Positions 31,905-41,128 of a stretch of 64,000 nucleotides of DNA are shown here, in pieces. Under the pieces are notes generated by a model. That model searched no databases, was not told the origin of the DNA, and saw only the letters and a list, made by a program, of their open reading frames with translations. This DNA is from Glaciecola sp. (GTDB lineage: Bacteria; Pseudomonadota; Gammaproteobacteria; Enterobacterales; Alteromonadaceae): the NCBI GenBank assembly GCA_029246415.1, contig JAQWNF010000018.1, positions 1 to 64,000 on the forward strand, read 5' to 3'. Each line of letters opens with the position of its first letter. The first letter of the stretch is position 1. Made by a program: the position numbers and the translations under genes.

Positions 31905-31939
31905 AGATGAATGTATTGGCTACTAGCAGCGAATCATTA

Positions 31940-32152
31940 TTATTTTTTGCTAAGTGCACTGAAGCGTTTGTTGAACTTATCAACACGGCCACCAGTATCA
32001 ACATTGCGCTGCTTACCAGTATAGAACGGGTGACAAGCAGAACATACGTCTAGGTTTAAATCTTTACCTACAGTAGAACGGATCTTGATTACGTTGCCAC
32101 AAGAACAGGTTGCAGTGATTTCAGCGTAGTTAGGATGGATATCTTGTTTCAT
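31940..32152 (-). CDS. rpmE: 50S ribosomal protein L31 (zinc-binding form)
   Basis: A 70-aa ribosomal protein. Cysteines C16, C18, C37 and C40 show it is the zinc-containing C+ paralogue, as opposed to the C- form RpmE2 (YkgM) made under zinc starvation. The [10 protein letters not shown] block is diagnostic. Divergent from priA, as in many gammaproteobacteria, and followed by its own terminator. Confidence 0.97.
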   Translation of the reverse strand: MKQDIHPNYAEITATCSCGNVIKIRSTVGKDLNLDVCSACHPFYTGKQRNVDTGGRVDKFNKRFSALSKK

Positions 32153-32294
32153 ATGGATTACCTTTTATATTTAGGCCGTATCGCTATACAACCCGAAGCT
32201 GCACACCATACGCAATAATTAACATGACTCACCGCACACGCAATGAGTCGCAAAATGGACGCGCATAATAATGTAACTTAGCGCTTTGATCAAG

Positions 32295-32300
32295 TATAAT
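32295..32300 (+). promoter_or_regulatory. priA: Candidate -10 element for priA
   Basis: A perfect TATAAT hexamer 38 nt before the priA start codon. No good -35 is visible at 17 nt (TGTAAC), so the assignment is tentative. Confidence 0.3.
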
Positions 32301-32338
32301 CGCGTTTTGGCCCATAAAAACGATAAAAATAAGCATTC

Positions 32339-34615
32339 ATGGTATTTTTGGCAATTGCAGTGCCAGTTCCACTGCGCAAAACCTTTCATTACACCCACAC
32401 CGAGCCTGTCGCAATTGGGGCCCGTGTATTAGTGAGCTTTGCTAATCGCGAGCTAGTCGGGATTGTGGTCGAATGTCAAAGTGACAGCGCAGTGCTGGAA
32501 GCCGCAGAGCAGATAAACTTAGCCAAATTAAAGGCCATTACCTCAGTCTTAGACGCACAAGGGATCTTTTCCGAGCAATGGCTAGGCTTGTTAACATGGG
32601 CATCGAGCTATTATCAGCATCCTATAGGTGAAGTCTTACAAACGGCGTTGCCAAGCGCCTTACGTAAATCGATATCGAGCGCACCTAAACCGCAACAGGT
32701 TATCCAACTCAACGATACATTACAGGCATTAAATGTACGTGGTAATGATGTAACCCAAACCGTCGATTTCATTGCCTTAAAACGCGCTCCAAAACAATAT
32801 GCGCTGGCCTGCTATGTCGCAGGGCATACCCAAGGTGACCAACAATCAGTTAATGTCGTGGGTATCAATAAAGCGCAGTTGCGCCAAGAGTTCGGTACGC
32901 CAGCCATAAATGCTCTAGTGAAAAAAGACATATTCGTTGAGACATCTCATGTCCCCACAACAGGCAGTTGGTTCACGCAAACTGGCGCGGCGCACTTTCA
33001 AGCTATTGCTGGGCTCTCTGCTAATGTTGAACAATCTATCGCAATTACGGGGATCAATAGTCAACTTGGCCAATTTGGTTGTTTTTTGCTTGAAGGGATC
33101 ACCGGCAGTGGTAAAACAGAAGTATATTTACAAGTTATCAACCAAGTTTTACAGCGTGGTCAGCAGGTATTAATTTTAGTCCCTGAAATTGGCTTAACGC
33201 CACAAACTGTCTCGCGTTTCGCTGCTCGCTTTGGTATTAGTGTCGGTGTGCTACATTCTGGATTAAGTGATAATGAGCGCTTGGCGGTGTGGCAACAAGC
33301 ACGTTTAAATCAAATTGGTTTGGTCATTGGTACGCGTTCTGCGGTATTTACGCCTTTGCCTGAGCTGGGAATGATTATCATTGATGAAGAGCATGATGAC
33401 TCATTTAAACAGCAAGACGGGTTACGTTATCATGCGCGTGATGTTGCGATTATGCTGGCTCAACGGCAAAAAATTCCAATTATTTTAGGGACAGCGACGC
33501 CAGTATTAGAAACCTTACAGCGTGCCATATCTGGAAAATTTCAACACTTTGTGTTGGCTAAACGAGCCGGTGATGCCGCCATTGCGCCAGTAAATTTAAT
33601 TGATATTTGCCAACAACCGCTCACTTATGGACTTGCGCCTACCACCATAGAGGTAATGCAATCGCATTTGGCACAAGGCAATCAAGTGTTGTTATTTATC
33701 AATCGCCGAGGATTTGCTCCAGCAGTGGTGTGCCAACAGTGTGGTCACGTAGAGGATTGCCGTGCGTGCGACAAACCGATGACTTATCACAAAGCGCAAG
33801 CTCGCTTGGTCTGTCATCAATGTTTAGCTCAAGCACCAGCGCCACATCGTTGTAGTGCATGTGGGGCGACCGAGTTAATGACACAAGGCGTGGGCACTGA
33901 GCAGTTAGAGCAAGGCTTGGCAGAGTTATTTCCACAATATTCGACGATACGTATAGATTCTGATTCGATGCGCGGTAAGCAAACACTTGCCAATACGATA
34001 GAACAAATCAATCAACGCGAGCATCAAATTTTACTCGGTACGCAGATCTTAGCCAAAGGTCATCATTTTGCCCATGTCACTTGTGTTGTGATAATGGATG
34101 TCGATGGGGCGTTGTTTAGTGCGGATTTCCGAGCGCCAGAAAAACTGTCACAATTAATTACACAAATTTCAGGTCGAGCAGGGCGGGCAGATAAACCGGG
34201 CGAGACATTTTTGCAAACCACCCAGCCAGGACATCCGTTATTACAAGATTTAGTTAATAACGGTTATGGTCATTTCGCGCGTTTTGCGTTGCATGAACGT
34301 GAGCAAGCACAATTACCGCCGTATAGCTTTCAAGCTGTGTTTCGTGCGGAAGATGAAAACCCACAACGGGCAATACAAGTATTGCAATATGCGAAACAAT
34401 TATTGAGCAACATGTCGAATATTTCAACAGTCGGCCCCGTGCCTTGTTTAATTGAGAAAAAGCAGGCGCGCTATCGTTACATGCTGATTATACAAAGCCC
34501 GTATCGTGATTTACGGCAAAAAGTACTCGCGACTATCGTCGATGATTGCAACGAATATGCGAATAAGTTACGAGTTAGATGGTCTATTGATGTAGATAAC
34601 ATAGATTTTAACTAA
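32339..34615 (+). CDS. priA: Primosomal protein N' (replication restart helicase PriA)
   Basis: A 3'-5' helicase that recognises stalled forks and reloads DnaB. The 758-aa protein has the N-terminal DNA 3'-end binding region (AVPVPLRKTFHY), Walker A GITGSGKTEVYL and the DEEH box (IIIDEEHDDSFKQQ). The zinc-binding insert has paired cysteines (CQQCGHVEDCRAC, CHQC...CSACG), and the C-terminal helicase motifs include QISGRAGRADKPG. Slightly longer than E. coli PriA (732). Monocistronic between rpmE and ftsN. Confidence 0.96.
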   Translation: MVFLAIAVPVPLRKTFHYTHTEPVAIGARVLVSFANRELVGIVVECQSDSAVLEAAEQINLAKLKAITSVLDAQGIFSEQWLGLLTWASSYYQHPIGEVLQTALPSALRKSISSAPKPQQVIQLNDTLQALNVRGNDVTQTVDFIALKRAPKQYALACYVAGHTQGDQQSVNVVGINKAQLRQEFGTPAINALVKKDIFVETSHVPTTGSWFTQTGAAHFQAIAGLSANVEQSIAITGINSQLGQFGCFLLEGITGSGKTEVYLQVINQVLQRGQQVLILVPEIGLTPQTVSRFAARFGISVGVLHSGLSDNERLAVWQQARLNQIGLVIGTRSAVFTPLPELGMIIIDEEHDDSFKQQDGLRYHARDVAIMLAQRQKIPIILGTATPVLETLQRAISGKFQHFVLAKRAGDAAIAPVNLIDICQQPLTYGLAPTTIEVMQSHLAQGNQVLLFINRRGFAPAVVCQQCGHVEDCRACDKPMTYHKAQARLVCHQCLAQAPAPHRCSACGATELMTQGVGTEQLEQGLAELFPQYSTIRIDSDSMRGKQTLANTIEQINQREHQILLGTQILAKGHHFAHVTCVVIMDVDGALFSADFRAPEKLSQLITQISGRAGRADKPGETFLQTTQPGHPLLQDLVNNGYGHFARFALHEREQAQLPPYSFQAVFRAEDENPQRAIQVLQYAKQLLSNMSNISTVGPVPCLIEKKQARYRYMLIIQSPYRDLRQKVLATIVDDCNEYANKLRVRWSIDVDNIDFN

Positions 34616-34668
34616 GCAACTCACTACAATAGTGGGGTACATTTTTCATTATCAGGTTTTAACGCCGC

Positions 34669-35238
34669 ATGGCTCAAAAAGATTATATTAAACGCAAACC
34701 TGCTCCTCGTAAAAAAGGCGCACCCTCTAATCGTCGTAAAGCACCCACAAAAGCGGCGACGTCATCCATTATGCCTAAAATTAAAATTGCATTTGCGGTA
34801 TTAGTATTAGCCGGATTTGCCTATTTTTTATATTCGATTAAAGATGATGCAACTTTAGTTACACAGCCAGTTGAGCCAGTTAAAGTGGTTACTCAAGCGG
34901 ATATTGATGAACTCGATCCTCTGCCTGAACTGCCAAAAGAAGAATGGGCATTCATCAAGTCGTTACCTGGCTATGAAGTGGAAGTCGAAGCTGAAGTGGC
35001 CACATCAGACAAACGCTATTTAATGCAATGTGGGTCATTTAAAATTTATGATCAAGCTGATTCGATGCGAGCAACGATGGCTTTTGTCGGCTTAGAGCCA
35101 CAAATCAGAGGTTCCAAGTCAGGTTGGTATCGAGTTATTTTAGGGCCGTATGATTCTAAACGTGATGCAGAGCGTGACCGTCATATTTTGCAACGTGAAA
35201 ATATCAACTCTTGCGAGATTTGGTTTTGGAATCTATAA
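34669..35238 (+). CDS. ftsN: Cell division protein FtsN
   Basis: A single-span inner-membrane protein that triggers septal peptidoglycan synthesis. At 189 aa it is shorter than E. coli FtsN (319). A basic cytoplasmic tail (KRKPAPRKKGAPSNRRKAP) is followed by one span at about residues 38-56. A short periplasmic linker holds the WAFIKSLP segment, which resembles the essential E domain. A C-terminal SPOR domain (residues about 112-189) begins KRYLMQCGSFKIYDQAD. The Gln-rich linker of E. coli FtsN is missing. The position before hslVU is the conserved order. Confidence 0.92.
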   Translation: MAQKDYIKRKPAPRKKGAPSNRRKAPTKAATSSIMPKIKIAFAVLVLAGFAYFLYSIKDDATLVTQPVEPVKVVTQADIDELDPLPELPKEEWAFIKSLPGYEVEVEAEVATSDKRYLMQCGSFKIYDQADSMRATMAFVGLEPQIRGSKSGWYRVILGPYDSKRDAERDRHILQRENINSCEIWFWNL

Positions 35239-35250
35239 GATAATTTATCA

Positions 35251-35295
35251 TCAAAAATTCAGTGTTATTGATCAGCAATTCCCTTGAATTTTTGA
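35251..35295 (+). terminator. Possible terminator after ftsN
   Basis: A perfect 11-bp inverted repeat TCAAAAATTCA/TGAATTTTTGA with a 23-nt loop, 12 nt after the ftsN stop, followed by TTTCT. It is AT-rich, so a weak hairpin at best. Confidence 0.4.
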
Positions 35296-35358
35296 TTTCT
35301 CCCCCCCACATAGTTCTTATTAGGCACAATTAGTGTGCGATATATATAAGGATTACCT

Positions 35359-35883
35359 GTGACTACTATTGTATCAGTTCGTCGTGGCAACCAAGTCGTA
35401 ATAGCCGGAGATGGTCAAGTCTCATTAGGCAACACTGTAATGAAAGGCAACGCCAAAAAAGTGCGTCGTTTGTATCATGATAAAGTAATTGCTGGTTTTG
35501 CCGGTGGTACTGCCGATGCGTTTACTTTGTTTGAGCGTTTTGAAAGCAAATTAGAACAACATCAAGGTCATTTGACCAAAGCCGCTGTTGAATTAGCTAA
35601 AGATTGGCGCACCGATAGAATGCTGCGCAAACTTGAAGCTTTGTTAGCGGTTGCCGATCATACTGCTTCTTTGGTGATCACTGGTAACGGTGACGTTATT
35701 CAGCCTGAACACGATTTAATTGCGATTGGCTCTGGTGGCCCTTTTGCGCAATCCGCCGCAACTGCACTGTTGGAAAATACCGATTTATCGGCACAACAGA
35801 TAGCGAGCAAAGCGTTAACGATTGCCGGTGATATTTGCGTATACACCAATCACAGCCATACCGTTGAAACATTAGATTATTAA
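35359..35883 (+). CDS. hslV: HslV peptidase subunit of the HslUV protease
   Basis: The proteasome-like peptidase of the two-tier HslUV heat-shock protease. The start is GTG at 35359. Removing the initiator exposes the catalytic threonine of [19 protein letters not shown]. The conserved [23 protein letters not shown] and [15 protein letters not shown] blocks are present. At 174 aa it has normal length. hslU begins 29 nt downstream. Confidence 0.96.
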   Translation: MTTIVSVRRGNQVVIAGDGQVSLGNTVMKGNAKKVRRLYHDKVIAGFAGGTADAFTLFERFESKLEQHQGHLTKAAVELAKDWRTDRMLRKLEALLAVADHTASLVITGNGDVIQPEHDLIAIGSGGPFAQSAATALLENTDLSAQQIASKALTIAGDICVYTNHSHTVETLDY

Positions 35884-35912
35884 TTCCAAAGCATAGGATT
35901 GAGGAACAGATT

Positions 35913-37241
35913 ATGTCAGCTATGACACCTAGAGAAATCGTCCATGAGTTGGACACACACATTATTGGGCAGCAAGATGCCAAACGCGCGGTATCCATCG
36001 CGTTAAGAAATCGCTGGCGCCGGATGCAATTACCAGAAGCATTACGCCAAGAAGTTACACCAAAAAATATTTTAATGATTGGTCCTACGGGTGTCGGTAA
36101 AACTGAAATTGCACGTCGTCTGGCAAAACTAGCCAATGCACCATTTATTAAAGTCGAAGCGACAAAATTTACTGAAGTAGGTTATGTCGGTAAAGAAGTC
36201 GAAACGATTATTCGTGATTTGACCGATATAGCGGTTAAAATGACCAAAGAACAAGCCACTTCTAAAGTGAAATTCAGAGCTGAAGAAGCGGCTGAAGATC
36301 GTATATTAGATGTATTGATCCCGCCACCTAAAGATATTTTTGGTGAAAACCAAGAGGCCGATAATCAATCTACACGCCAAGTGTTTCGCAAAAAATTACG
36401 CGAAGGTAAGCTCGACGATAAAGAAATTGAAATTGATGTAGCACTGCCACAAGTTGGTGTTGAGATCATGGCGCCTCCTGGTATGGAAGACATGACCAAT
36501 CAATTACAAGGTATGTTCCAGAATTTATCGGGTAACCAATCGAAAAAGAAAAAGCTCCCAATCAAAGACGCCTTCAAATTATTAGTTGAAGAAGAAGCGG
36601 CGAAGCTGGTCAATCAAGAAGATCTCAAACAAGATGCGATTGACACGTTAGAGCAAACTGGGATTGTATTTATCGATGAAATTGACAAAATTTGTAAACG
36701 TGAAGGTAACTCAAGTGCAGATGTATCGCGCGAGGGCGTACAACGCGATCTACTGCCTTTAGTGGAAGGCTCGACCGTATCGACTAAACACGGCATGGTC
36801 AAAACAGACCATATTTTGTTTATTGCTTCGGGTGCGTTTCAAATGAGTAAACCATCTGATCTGATCCCCGAATTGCAAGGTCGTCTGCCAATCCGCGTCG
36901 AGTTACAAGCATTAGAAGTGAATGATTTTGTGCGTATATTGACAGAGCCACATGCATCATTGACCGAACAATATGTAGCTCTATTAGGCACTGAAGGTGT
37001 CTCAGTTACCTTTACTGAATGTGGTATTCAACGTATCGCGGAAGCGGCGTGGCAGGTCAATGAGCGAACTGAAAATATCGGTGCGCGACGTCTACATACT
37101 GTCATGGAACGCCTCATGGAAGAAATATCTTATGATGCATCCGAAAAAAGCGGTGAGTCCATCGAAGTCGACGTGAAATATGTAAACCATCATTTAGAAA
37201 TGCTAGTGGATAATGAAGATTTAAGTCGTTATATCCTTTAA
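35913..37241 (+). CDS. hslU: HslU ATPase subunit of the HslUV protease
   Basis: The AAA+ unfoldase feeding HslV (442 aa). Walker A is [15 protein letters not shown], the pore loop [13 protein letters not shown] and Walker [14 protein letters not shown], with an I-domain between (about residues 110-245). The C-terminus EDLSRYIL is the segment that docks into HslV and activates it. Transcribed with hslV. Both are typical sigma-32 regulon members, and rpoH is also in this window. Confidence 0.97.
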   Translation: MSAMTPREIVHELDTHIIGQQDAKRAVSIALRNRWRRMQLPEALRQEVTPKNILMIGPTGVGKTEIARRLAKLANAPFIKVEATKFTEVGYVGKEVETIIRDLTDIAVKMTKEQATSKVKFRAEEAAEDRILDVLIPPPKDIFGENQEADNQSTRQVFRKKLREGKLDDKEIEIDVALPQVGVEIMAPPGMEDMTNQLQGMFQNLSGNQSKKKKLPIKDAFKLLVEEEAAKLVNQEDLKQDAIDTLEQTGIVFIDEIDKICKREGNSSADVSREGVQRDLLPLVEGSTVSTKHGMVKTDHILFIASGAFQMSKPSDLIPELQGRLPIRVELQALEVNDFVRILTEPHASLTEQYVALLGTEGVSVTFTECGIQRIAEAAWQVNERTENIGARRLHTVMERLMEEISYDASEKSGESIEVDVKYVNHHLEMLVDNEDLSRYIL

Positions 37242-37264
37242 TAAATAGCTGCTTGATAAAAGGT

Positions 37265-37303
37265 TGTGTTATCAACACCGATTCAATACGAGTTGATAAC
37301 ACA
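37265..37303. terminator. Bidirectional hairpin between hslU and the LuxR-type gene
   Basis: A perfect 12-bp inverted repeat TGTGTTATCAAC/GTTGATAACACA with a 15-nt loop, midway between two convergent genes. There is only a short T-run on either side, so it is a plausible but not classical terminator. Confidence 0.5.
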
Positions 37304-37326
37304 GTTTCTATCGCTTAGCACAACGA

Positions 37327-37560
37327 TCAATGAATACTGATCTTTAGTTTTTCAATCCGTTGCATCTCGGATATGTAACCTGAAATCAGTCCCGCTCGAT
37401 TCTTGATCTTGAGTTTTTTGTAAATATTAGCAGCGTGAAATTTCACAGTCCGCTCACTAATATATAATTTGTCTCCAATGTCTCGGTTAGTCATGCCCTT
37501 AGTGATATGATTGGCGACTTGAAACTCTCTTGGAGATAAGCTGTGTAACTCTTTGTGCAT
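37327..37560 (-). CDS. Stand-alone LuxR-type helix-turn-helix regulator
   Basis: A 77-aa protein that is only a GerE/LuxR DNA-binding domain: LSPREFQVANHITKGMTNRDIGDKLYISERTVKFHAANIYKKL contains all four helices and the conserved TVKFH...IYKKL recognition segment. There is no receiver or ligand domain, as in short regulators of the CsgD/LuxR HTH class. It is transcribed away from the two-component system and shares the 364-bp region with it. Target unknown; it may regulate the neighbouring envelope cluster. Confidence 0.82.
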   Translation of the reverse strand: MHKELHSLSPREFQVANHITKGMTNRDIGDKLYISERTVKFHAANIYKKLKIKNRAGLISGYISEMQRIEKLKISIH

Positions 37561-37924
37561 AATAATTCCTTATATTGGTTTTGTGCATTAAATGAAAATG
37601 ACAAGACTCCAACGTATGAATTTATTAAATACTCTTGTGCTACAAAAAAAGCATTTAAGAAATTCCAGACATTCTTTGTAATTCACTTTAAAGCTTAGAG
37701 ACAAATGATTATTTCGCTATTATTACTTGTTGCACAATTCCGACACAAATATGGCGGTATATGTTTAACATCTTGATAAAAATAATAAAAAATTATTATT
37801 TTCAGTGTTTAGTTATTGGTAAATCTAGCCTAAAGGGCAGTATTTGATATAGGAAAAAGCTTAAGTTTAGGTTAAGTTTATTACTATAAAATGTTCCATA
37901 ATCAAAAAATAGTGATCGTCATAC
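37561..37924. other. 364-bp divergent regulatory region
   Basis: Very AT-rich gap between the LuxR-type gene (minus) and the response regulator (plus). Apart from the direct-repeat box at 37860-37876 and a TATAAA at 37885-37890 (listed separately), I see no open frame with a ribosome site, no strong hairpin and no tRNA-like fold. Confidence 0.6.
37860..37890 (+). promoter_or_regulatory. Direct-repeat box and -10 upstream of the two-component operon
   Basis: CTTAAG-N5-GTTAAG (37860-37876) followed after 8 nt by TATAAA (37885-37890). The architecture of two half-sites 11 bp apart in place of a -35 is that of OmpR/PmrA-type response-regulator promoters. The same box recurs at 41945-41961, and in both cases it ends 48 nt before the start codon. 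Confidence 0.65.
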
Positions 37925-38596
37925 ATGCATATTTTACTTATTGAAGATGAACTCGCCCTAGCAGATGAAATATGTCAATCATTGCGTAAAGCTAATTATG
38001 CAGTGTCACATCTTGCTTCAGGCAAACAAGCCATTGTTGCCGCCCAAAATGGGGATGTCGATTTAATGATACTCGATCTCGGGTTATCTGATATAGATGG
38101 TTTGCAAGTGCTCACTAAGATCCGTAAATTAGGATTAGGGTTACCTATATTGGTGTTGACCGCTCGAGGGCAATTATCGGATAAAGTCGCAGGGTTAGAT
38201 GCAGGCGCTGATGATTACCTCGCAAAACCGTTTGAACTTGATGAATTATTAGCACGGTTACGCGTATTGCAGCGTCGTTTAGGCACAGTTATCTCATCGG
38301 ATATACAGATTGCAGATGTCAGTTTGCGCACTGATTCAATGGCTGTAACAGTTCAAGGTTCAGCGTTGGCGTTACCCAGAAAAGAGTTTATGATTTTGCG
38401 GGCGTTAATGGAACGGGCTGATCGTATTGTATCCAAAGCTCAACTTGAAACCATGTTATATGAATGGGGTGATGAAGTGTCCAGTAATGCGATTGAAGTG
38501 CATGTGCATAACTTACGTAAAAAACTGCCAAAAGATTTTATCAATACCATTCGTGGTGTGGGATACTGTGTTAAAAAATCCACAACTGTGAATTAA
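37925..38596 (+). CDS. OmpR-family response regulator
   Basis: A 223-aa regulator of the PmrA/QseB type. The receiver domain has acidic pocket ED (residues 7-8), phospho-acceptor D51 in MILDLGLSD, T-loop VLTARG and conserved K in AKPFELDELLAR. The C-terminal winged helix reads LPRKEFMILRALMERADRIVSKAQLE and NAIEVHVHNLRKKL, ending in IRGVGYCVKK. It is adjacent to its kinase (stop TAA, then ATG). It probably controls itself and the downstream envelope cluster through the CTTAAG-N5-GTTAAG boxes. Confidence 0.93.
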   Translation: MHILLIEDELALADEICQSLRKANYAVSHLASGKQAIVAAQNGDVDLMILDLGLSDIDGLQVLTKIRKLGLGLPILVLTARGQLSDKVAGLDAGADDYLAKPFELDELLARLRVLQRRLGTVISSDIQIADVSLRTDSMAVTVQGSALALPRKEFMILRALMERADRIVSKAQLETMLYEWGDEVSSNAIEVHVHNLRKKLPKDFINTIRGVGYCVKKSTTVN

Positions 38597-39955
38597 ATGA
38601 AGTCAATTCAGCGTCTTATATCGTTACTCCTCGTATCGAGTATTATTTTGGTGATCACACTTGCTGTCGTCGCAGGCTATAAAAAATTACAAGATAATAC
38701 CCAAGCGCTGTATGACGCTGAACTCCAAGCACTGGGTCAAAGTGTCTTAGCACTGAATGTTTCAGCTCAATCGACACTCTCGACTGCTGTTACGCAAGCG
38801 CCTCAAACGCGAACGGCTTTTAACCGAGGCGATCTTGCGTTACAAGTGTGGCAAGATGAACTCTTGGTGTTTCGATCCAATCAAGCCCCAGATACACAGA
38901 TCACAAGTGTATTAGGCTATAGTGAAACCAATTTTAATTACGATCGTTGGCGTGTACTAACGTTAGCTAATACAGGTAAAACTGTCATAGTGGGGTATTC
39001 AATCTCTGATCGCGCAGCCAAAACTGACGCGTTTATTACCTCCGCAATTTTACCTTTTGTGCTGGCGATACCGGTTTTGGGATTACTGATTTTTACCTCG
39101 GTCAGAATGGGTTTACGGCCACTAAAGCAGTTGGCTGCATTGTTATCATCGCGAGCGTTGACTCAGCTTGATCCGATTACACTCGATAGCCAGTTTAGTG
39201 AATTAGAGCCTGTCGTTAGCACCATCAACCAACTGTTAGCTAAGATCCAAGCAGGTCTTGAACGAGAACAAAGTTTCAGCGGAAATGTAGCGCATGAACT
39301 ACGTACCCCTTTGAGTATTTTAGCCATATCACTGCAAAACGCGATGCAAGAAATCGATAGCACTCATCATCCAAGACTACGTAAAAACTTGTTAGAGGTG
39401 AACCGCTTAACCAAAATCGTCAATCAGCTGCTATTGTTGTCACAGACCCACCCCGATCAACATCAAATCAAATGGCATTCAGTTGCGGTTGAGCATTTGA
39501 TGCAAGATGTCATTAGTGAGGTGTATCCAAAGTTACTCGATAAGCAACAAAATATTGAATTGCAGTGTGACTTACCCAACGATTTTGCAATAGAATCAGA
39601 AAGCGAATTACTCTCTACGATATTTACTAATTTGATCCACAATGCCAATAAATATGCCGACAACCACTCTGATATTTTGGTGACGTTAGGTTTAGAAATG
39701 TCCTCTGAACCGACGATAAAGATCTGTGTGGAAAATCAAGGTGAGCCATTGGATAAGCAGTTATTAACACAAATGAGTGAACGTTTTTATCGAGCTCCCC
39801 TGCATAAACATATACAAGGGGCAGGTTTAGGCTTGGCATTGGTCAAACAAATTGTTGATGTCCAGCATGGAGATGTACAGTTCAGTAATAGCGTTATCTT
39901 AGGCGGTTTGTGTGTCGACATACGCTTACCTGTGAACCGAGTGTCAAATGCATAA
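38597..39955 (+). CDS. QseC-like sensor histidine kinase
   Basis: A 452-aa inner-membrane kinase. The first span is at about residues 7-27, then a periplasmic sensor of about 120 residues, a second span near 146-168 and a HAMP-like linker (MGLRPLKQLAALLS). The H-box VAHELRTPLSIL has H233; N-box LIHNANKYAD and G-box QGAGLGLALVKQI complete the catalytic core. The periplasmic part has no Cys- or His-rich metal site that I can see, so the signal is unknown. It overlaps the cupredoxin gene by 8 nt. Confidence 0.92.
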   Translation: MKSIQRLISLLLVSSIILVITLAVVAGYKKLQDNTQALYDAELQALGQSVLALNVSAQSTLSTAVTQAPQTRTAFNRGDLALQVWQDELLVFRSNQAPDTQITSVLGYSETNFNYDRWRVLTLANTGKTVIVGYSISDRAAKTDAFITSAILPFVLAIPVLGLLIFTSVRMGLRPLKQLAALLSSRALTQLDPITLDSQFSELEPVVSTINQLLAKIQAGLEREQSFSGNVAHELRTPLSILAISLQNAMQEIDSTHHPRLRKNLLEVNRLTKIVNQLLLLSQTHPDQHQIKWHSVAVEHLMQDVISEVYPKLLDKQQNIELQCDLPNDFAIESESELLSTIFTNLIHNANKYADNHSDILVTLGLEMSSEPTIKICVENQGEPLDKQLLTQMSERFYRAPLHKHIQGAGLGLALVKQIVDVQHGDVQFSNSVILGGLCVDIRLPVNRVSNA

Positions 39956-40364
39956 TCGTATTCGTCAACTTATCAGCTCTTTATTAATCGCATCGATGTT
40001 TGCATTAATGGGGGCGGGGACTGTGATCCAGCGAATTACGATAGAACAACATTTATTTTATCCAAGTCGAATTTATGTACCCGAAAACACGCCTATTCAA
40101 TTACTGATCCACAACTTGGATACTACCCCCGAGGAGTTTGATAGCTTTTCCTTAAACCGTGAAAAAGTCATTTTCCCACATCGCCCGACGATTATTTACT
40201 TACCAAAGCTAACATCTGGCGAATATGGTTTTATTGGTGAATATCACCCCGATACTGCCCGAGGGTCGCTCATCGTTGTACCGCTGCATCAATATAACAC
40301 ACTACAATCATCCAATAGCCCCAACGTAAAACCCAAAAAAGGCGGCGTTCATGTTGATAAGTAG
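39948..40364 (+). CDS. Exported cupredoxin-like protein
   Basis: A 138-aa protein with an N-terminal signal or anchor (residues 8-25) and a cupredoxin-fold domain of the Cupredoxin_1/EfeO type. The pattern FYPSRIYVPENTPIQLLIHN, TPEEFDSFSLNREKVIFPH and SGEYGFIGEYHPDTARGSLIVV is that of the cupredoxins encoded beside FTR1 iron permeases. Possible metal ligands are the His residues of FPH and EYH; no Cys or Met ligand loop is evident, so a blue-copper site is unlikely. Its start overlaps the kinase stop and its end overlaps the next gene by 14 nt. Confidence 0.8.
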   Translation: MHNRIRQLISSLLIASMFALMGAGTVIQRITIEQHLFYPSRIYVPENTPIQLLIHNLDTTPEEFDSFSLNREKVIFPHRPTIIYLPKLTSGEYGFIGEYHPDTARGSLIVVPLHQYNTLQSSNSPNVKPKKGGVHVDK

Positions 40365-41127
40365 CGCCATTTTGAGCCTAAAAGTGTGTTTACCTGTGTG
40401 TTGGTTCATTAGTTTGATTTATATTTTACGACCGCCTGAGGCTGGTTTTAAGCGATGTGTGTTGTTGAGCAGTTGTATCATTTTGGTCTTATTTGGGTTC
40501 AACATTAATACCGTAGTAAATATGTTGCCAGTTGATACATTAGAATGGTTGTATAGTTTGACGGTATTGGCGTCAGTGCTTATTGCTGTTGTTTTTTTTC
40601 GCTACCCCCAACAGCGAGTCAATCCGAGTGCATTAGCAATGATAGTGGTTGCAACTATATTCGTGCATCTGCCACAAAGTACCTCGTTATGGTTATATAT
40701 CCTGACAAAATCCCAGGCTCCTAATACTTCTTTAACGGTCCTAATGACGGGGTTAAGTTTAGGCGCATTGGTGAGCCTTGCATTGGCGATATGTTGGTAC
40801 TTATTGGCTGTGTACGCATTCTCACGGCAATATGTGATGTGGATAATAGTGTGGTTATTACTGTGGTTATTTATTGCTGGACGAGTAATACAAATTGAAC
40901 AGTGGTTAGCGCAAATTGGCTGGTTAACCTGGACCGAGCCACTACTAGATATGAGCCAATGGTTTGATGAGTCATCGGTGGTGGGTGTATTAGCACACGC
41001 ATTATTCGGGATCAATGCCACATTTAGTTGGTTGGGATTAGGTCTATATTTGTTAGTGCTCGTGCTGGGTGGAGCTTGGGGATGGCGCTTTATATACGCC
41101 AAATCGTATTTGATAAAAGAGAAATAG
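40351..41127 (+). CDS. FTR1/EfeU-like membrane protein lacking the iron-binding motifs
   Basis: A 258-aa inner-membrane protein with about seven spans. The last third (LDMSQWFDESSVVGVLAHALFGINATFSWLG) lines up with E. coli EfeU (DMSAVLSTHSLFGTLMEGIFGYQEAPS), marking it as an FTR1 relative. The two REGLE iron-binding motifs are absent: the TM1 equivalent reads LSLKVCLPVCWFI and the second reads VHLPQSTSLWLYIL. It is therefore unlikely to transport iron by the FTR1 mechanism. It is translationally coupled to the cupredoxin gene, the usual partner of FTR1 proteins. Confidence 0.75.
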   Translation: MLISSAILSLKVCLPVCWFISLIYILRPPEAGFKRCVLLSSCIILVLFGFNINTVVNMLPVDTLEWLYSLTVLASVLIAVVFFRYPQQRVNPSALAMIVVATIFVHLPQSTSLWLYILTKSQAPNTSLTVLMTGLSLGALVSLALAICWYLLAVYAFSRQYVMWIIVWLLLWLFIAGRVIQIEQWLAQIGWLTWTEPLLDMSQWFDESSVVGVLAHALFGINATFSWLGLGLYLLVLVLGGAWGWRFIYAKSYLIKEK

Positions 41128-41128
41128 T

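Noticed and set aside
32937-33173. Open frames nested inside priA and other genes in alternative frames
   Set aside because: They lie fully within strongly conserved genes, lack ribosome sites and have unnatural amino-acid composition; shadows of the real genes.
35301-35307. Run of seven C upstream of hslV as a phase-variable tract
   Set aside because: It is short, lies 51 nt before the start codon outside any reading frame or clear promoter spacer, and hslVU is a housekeeping operon.
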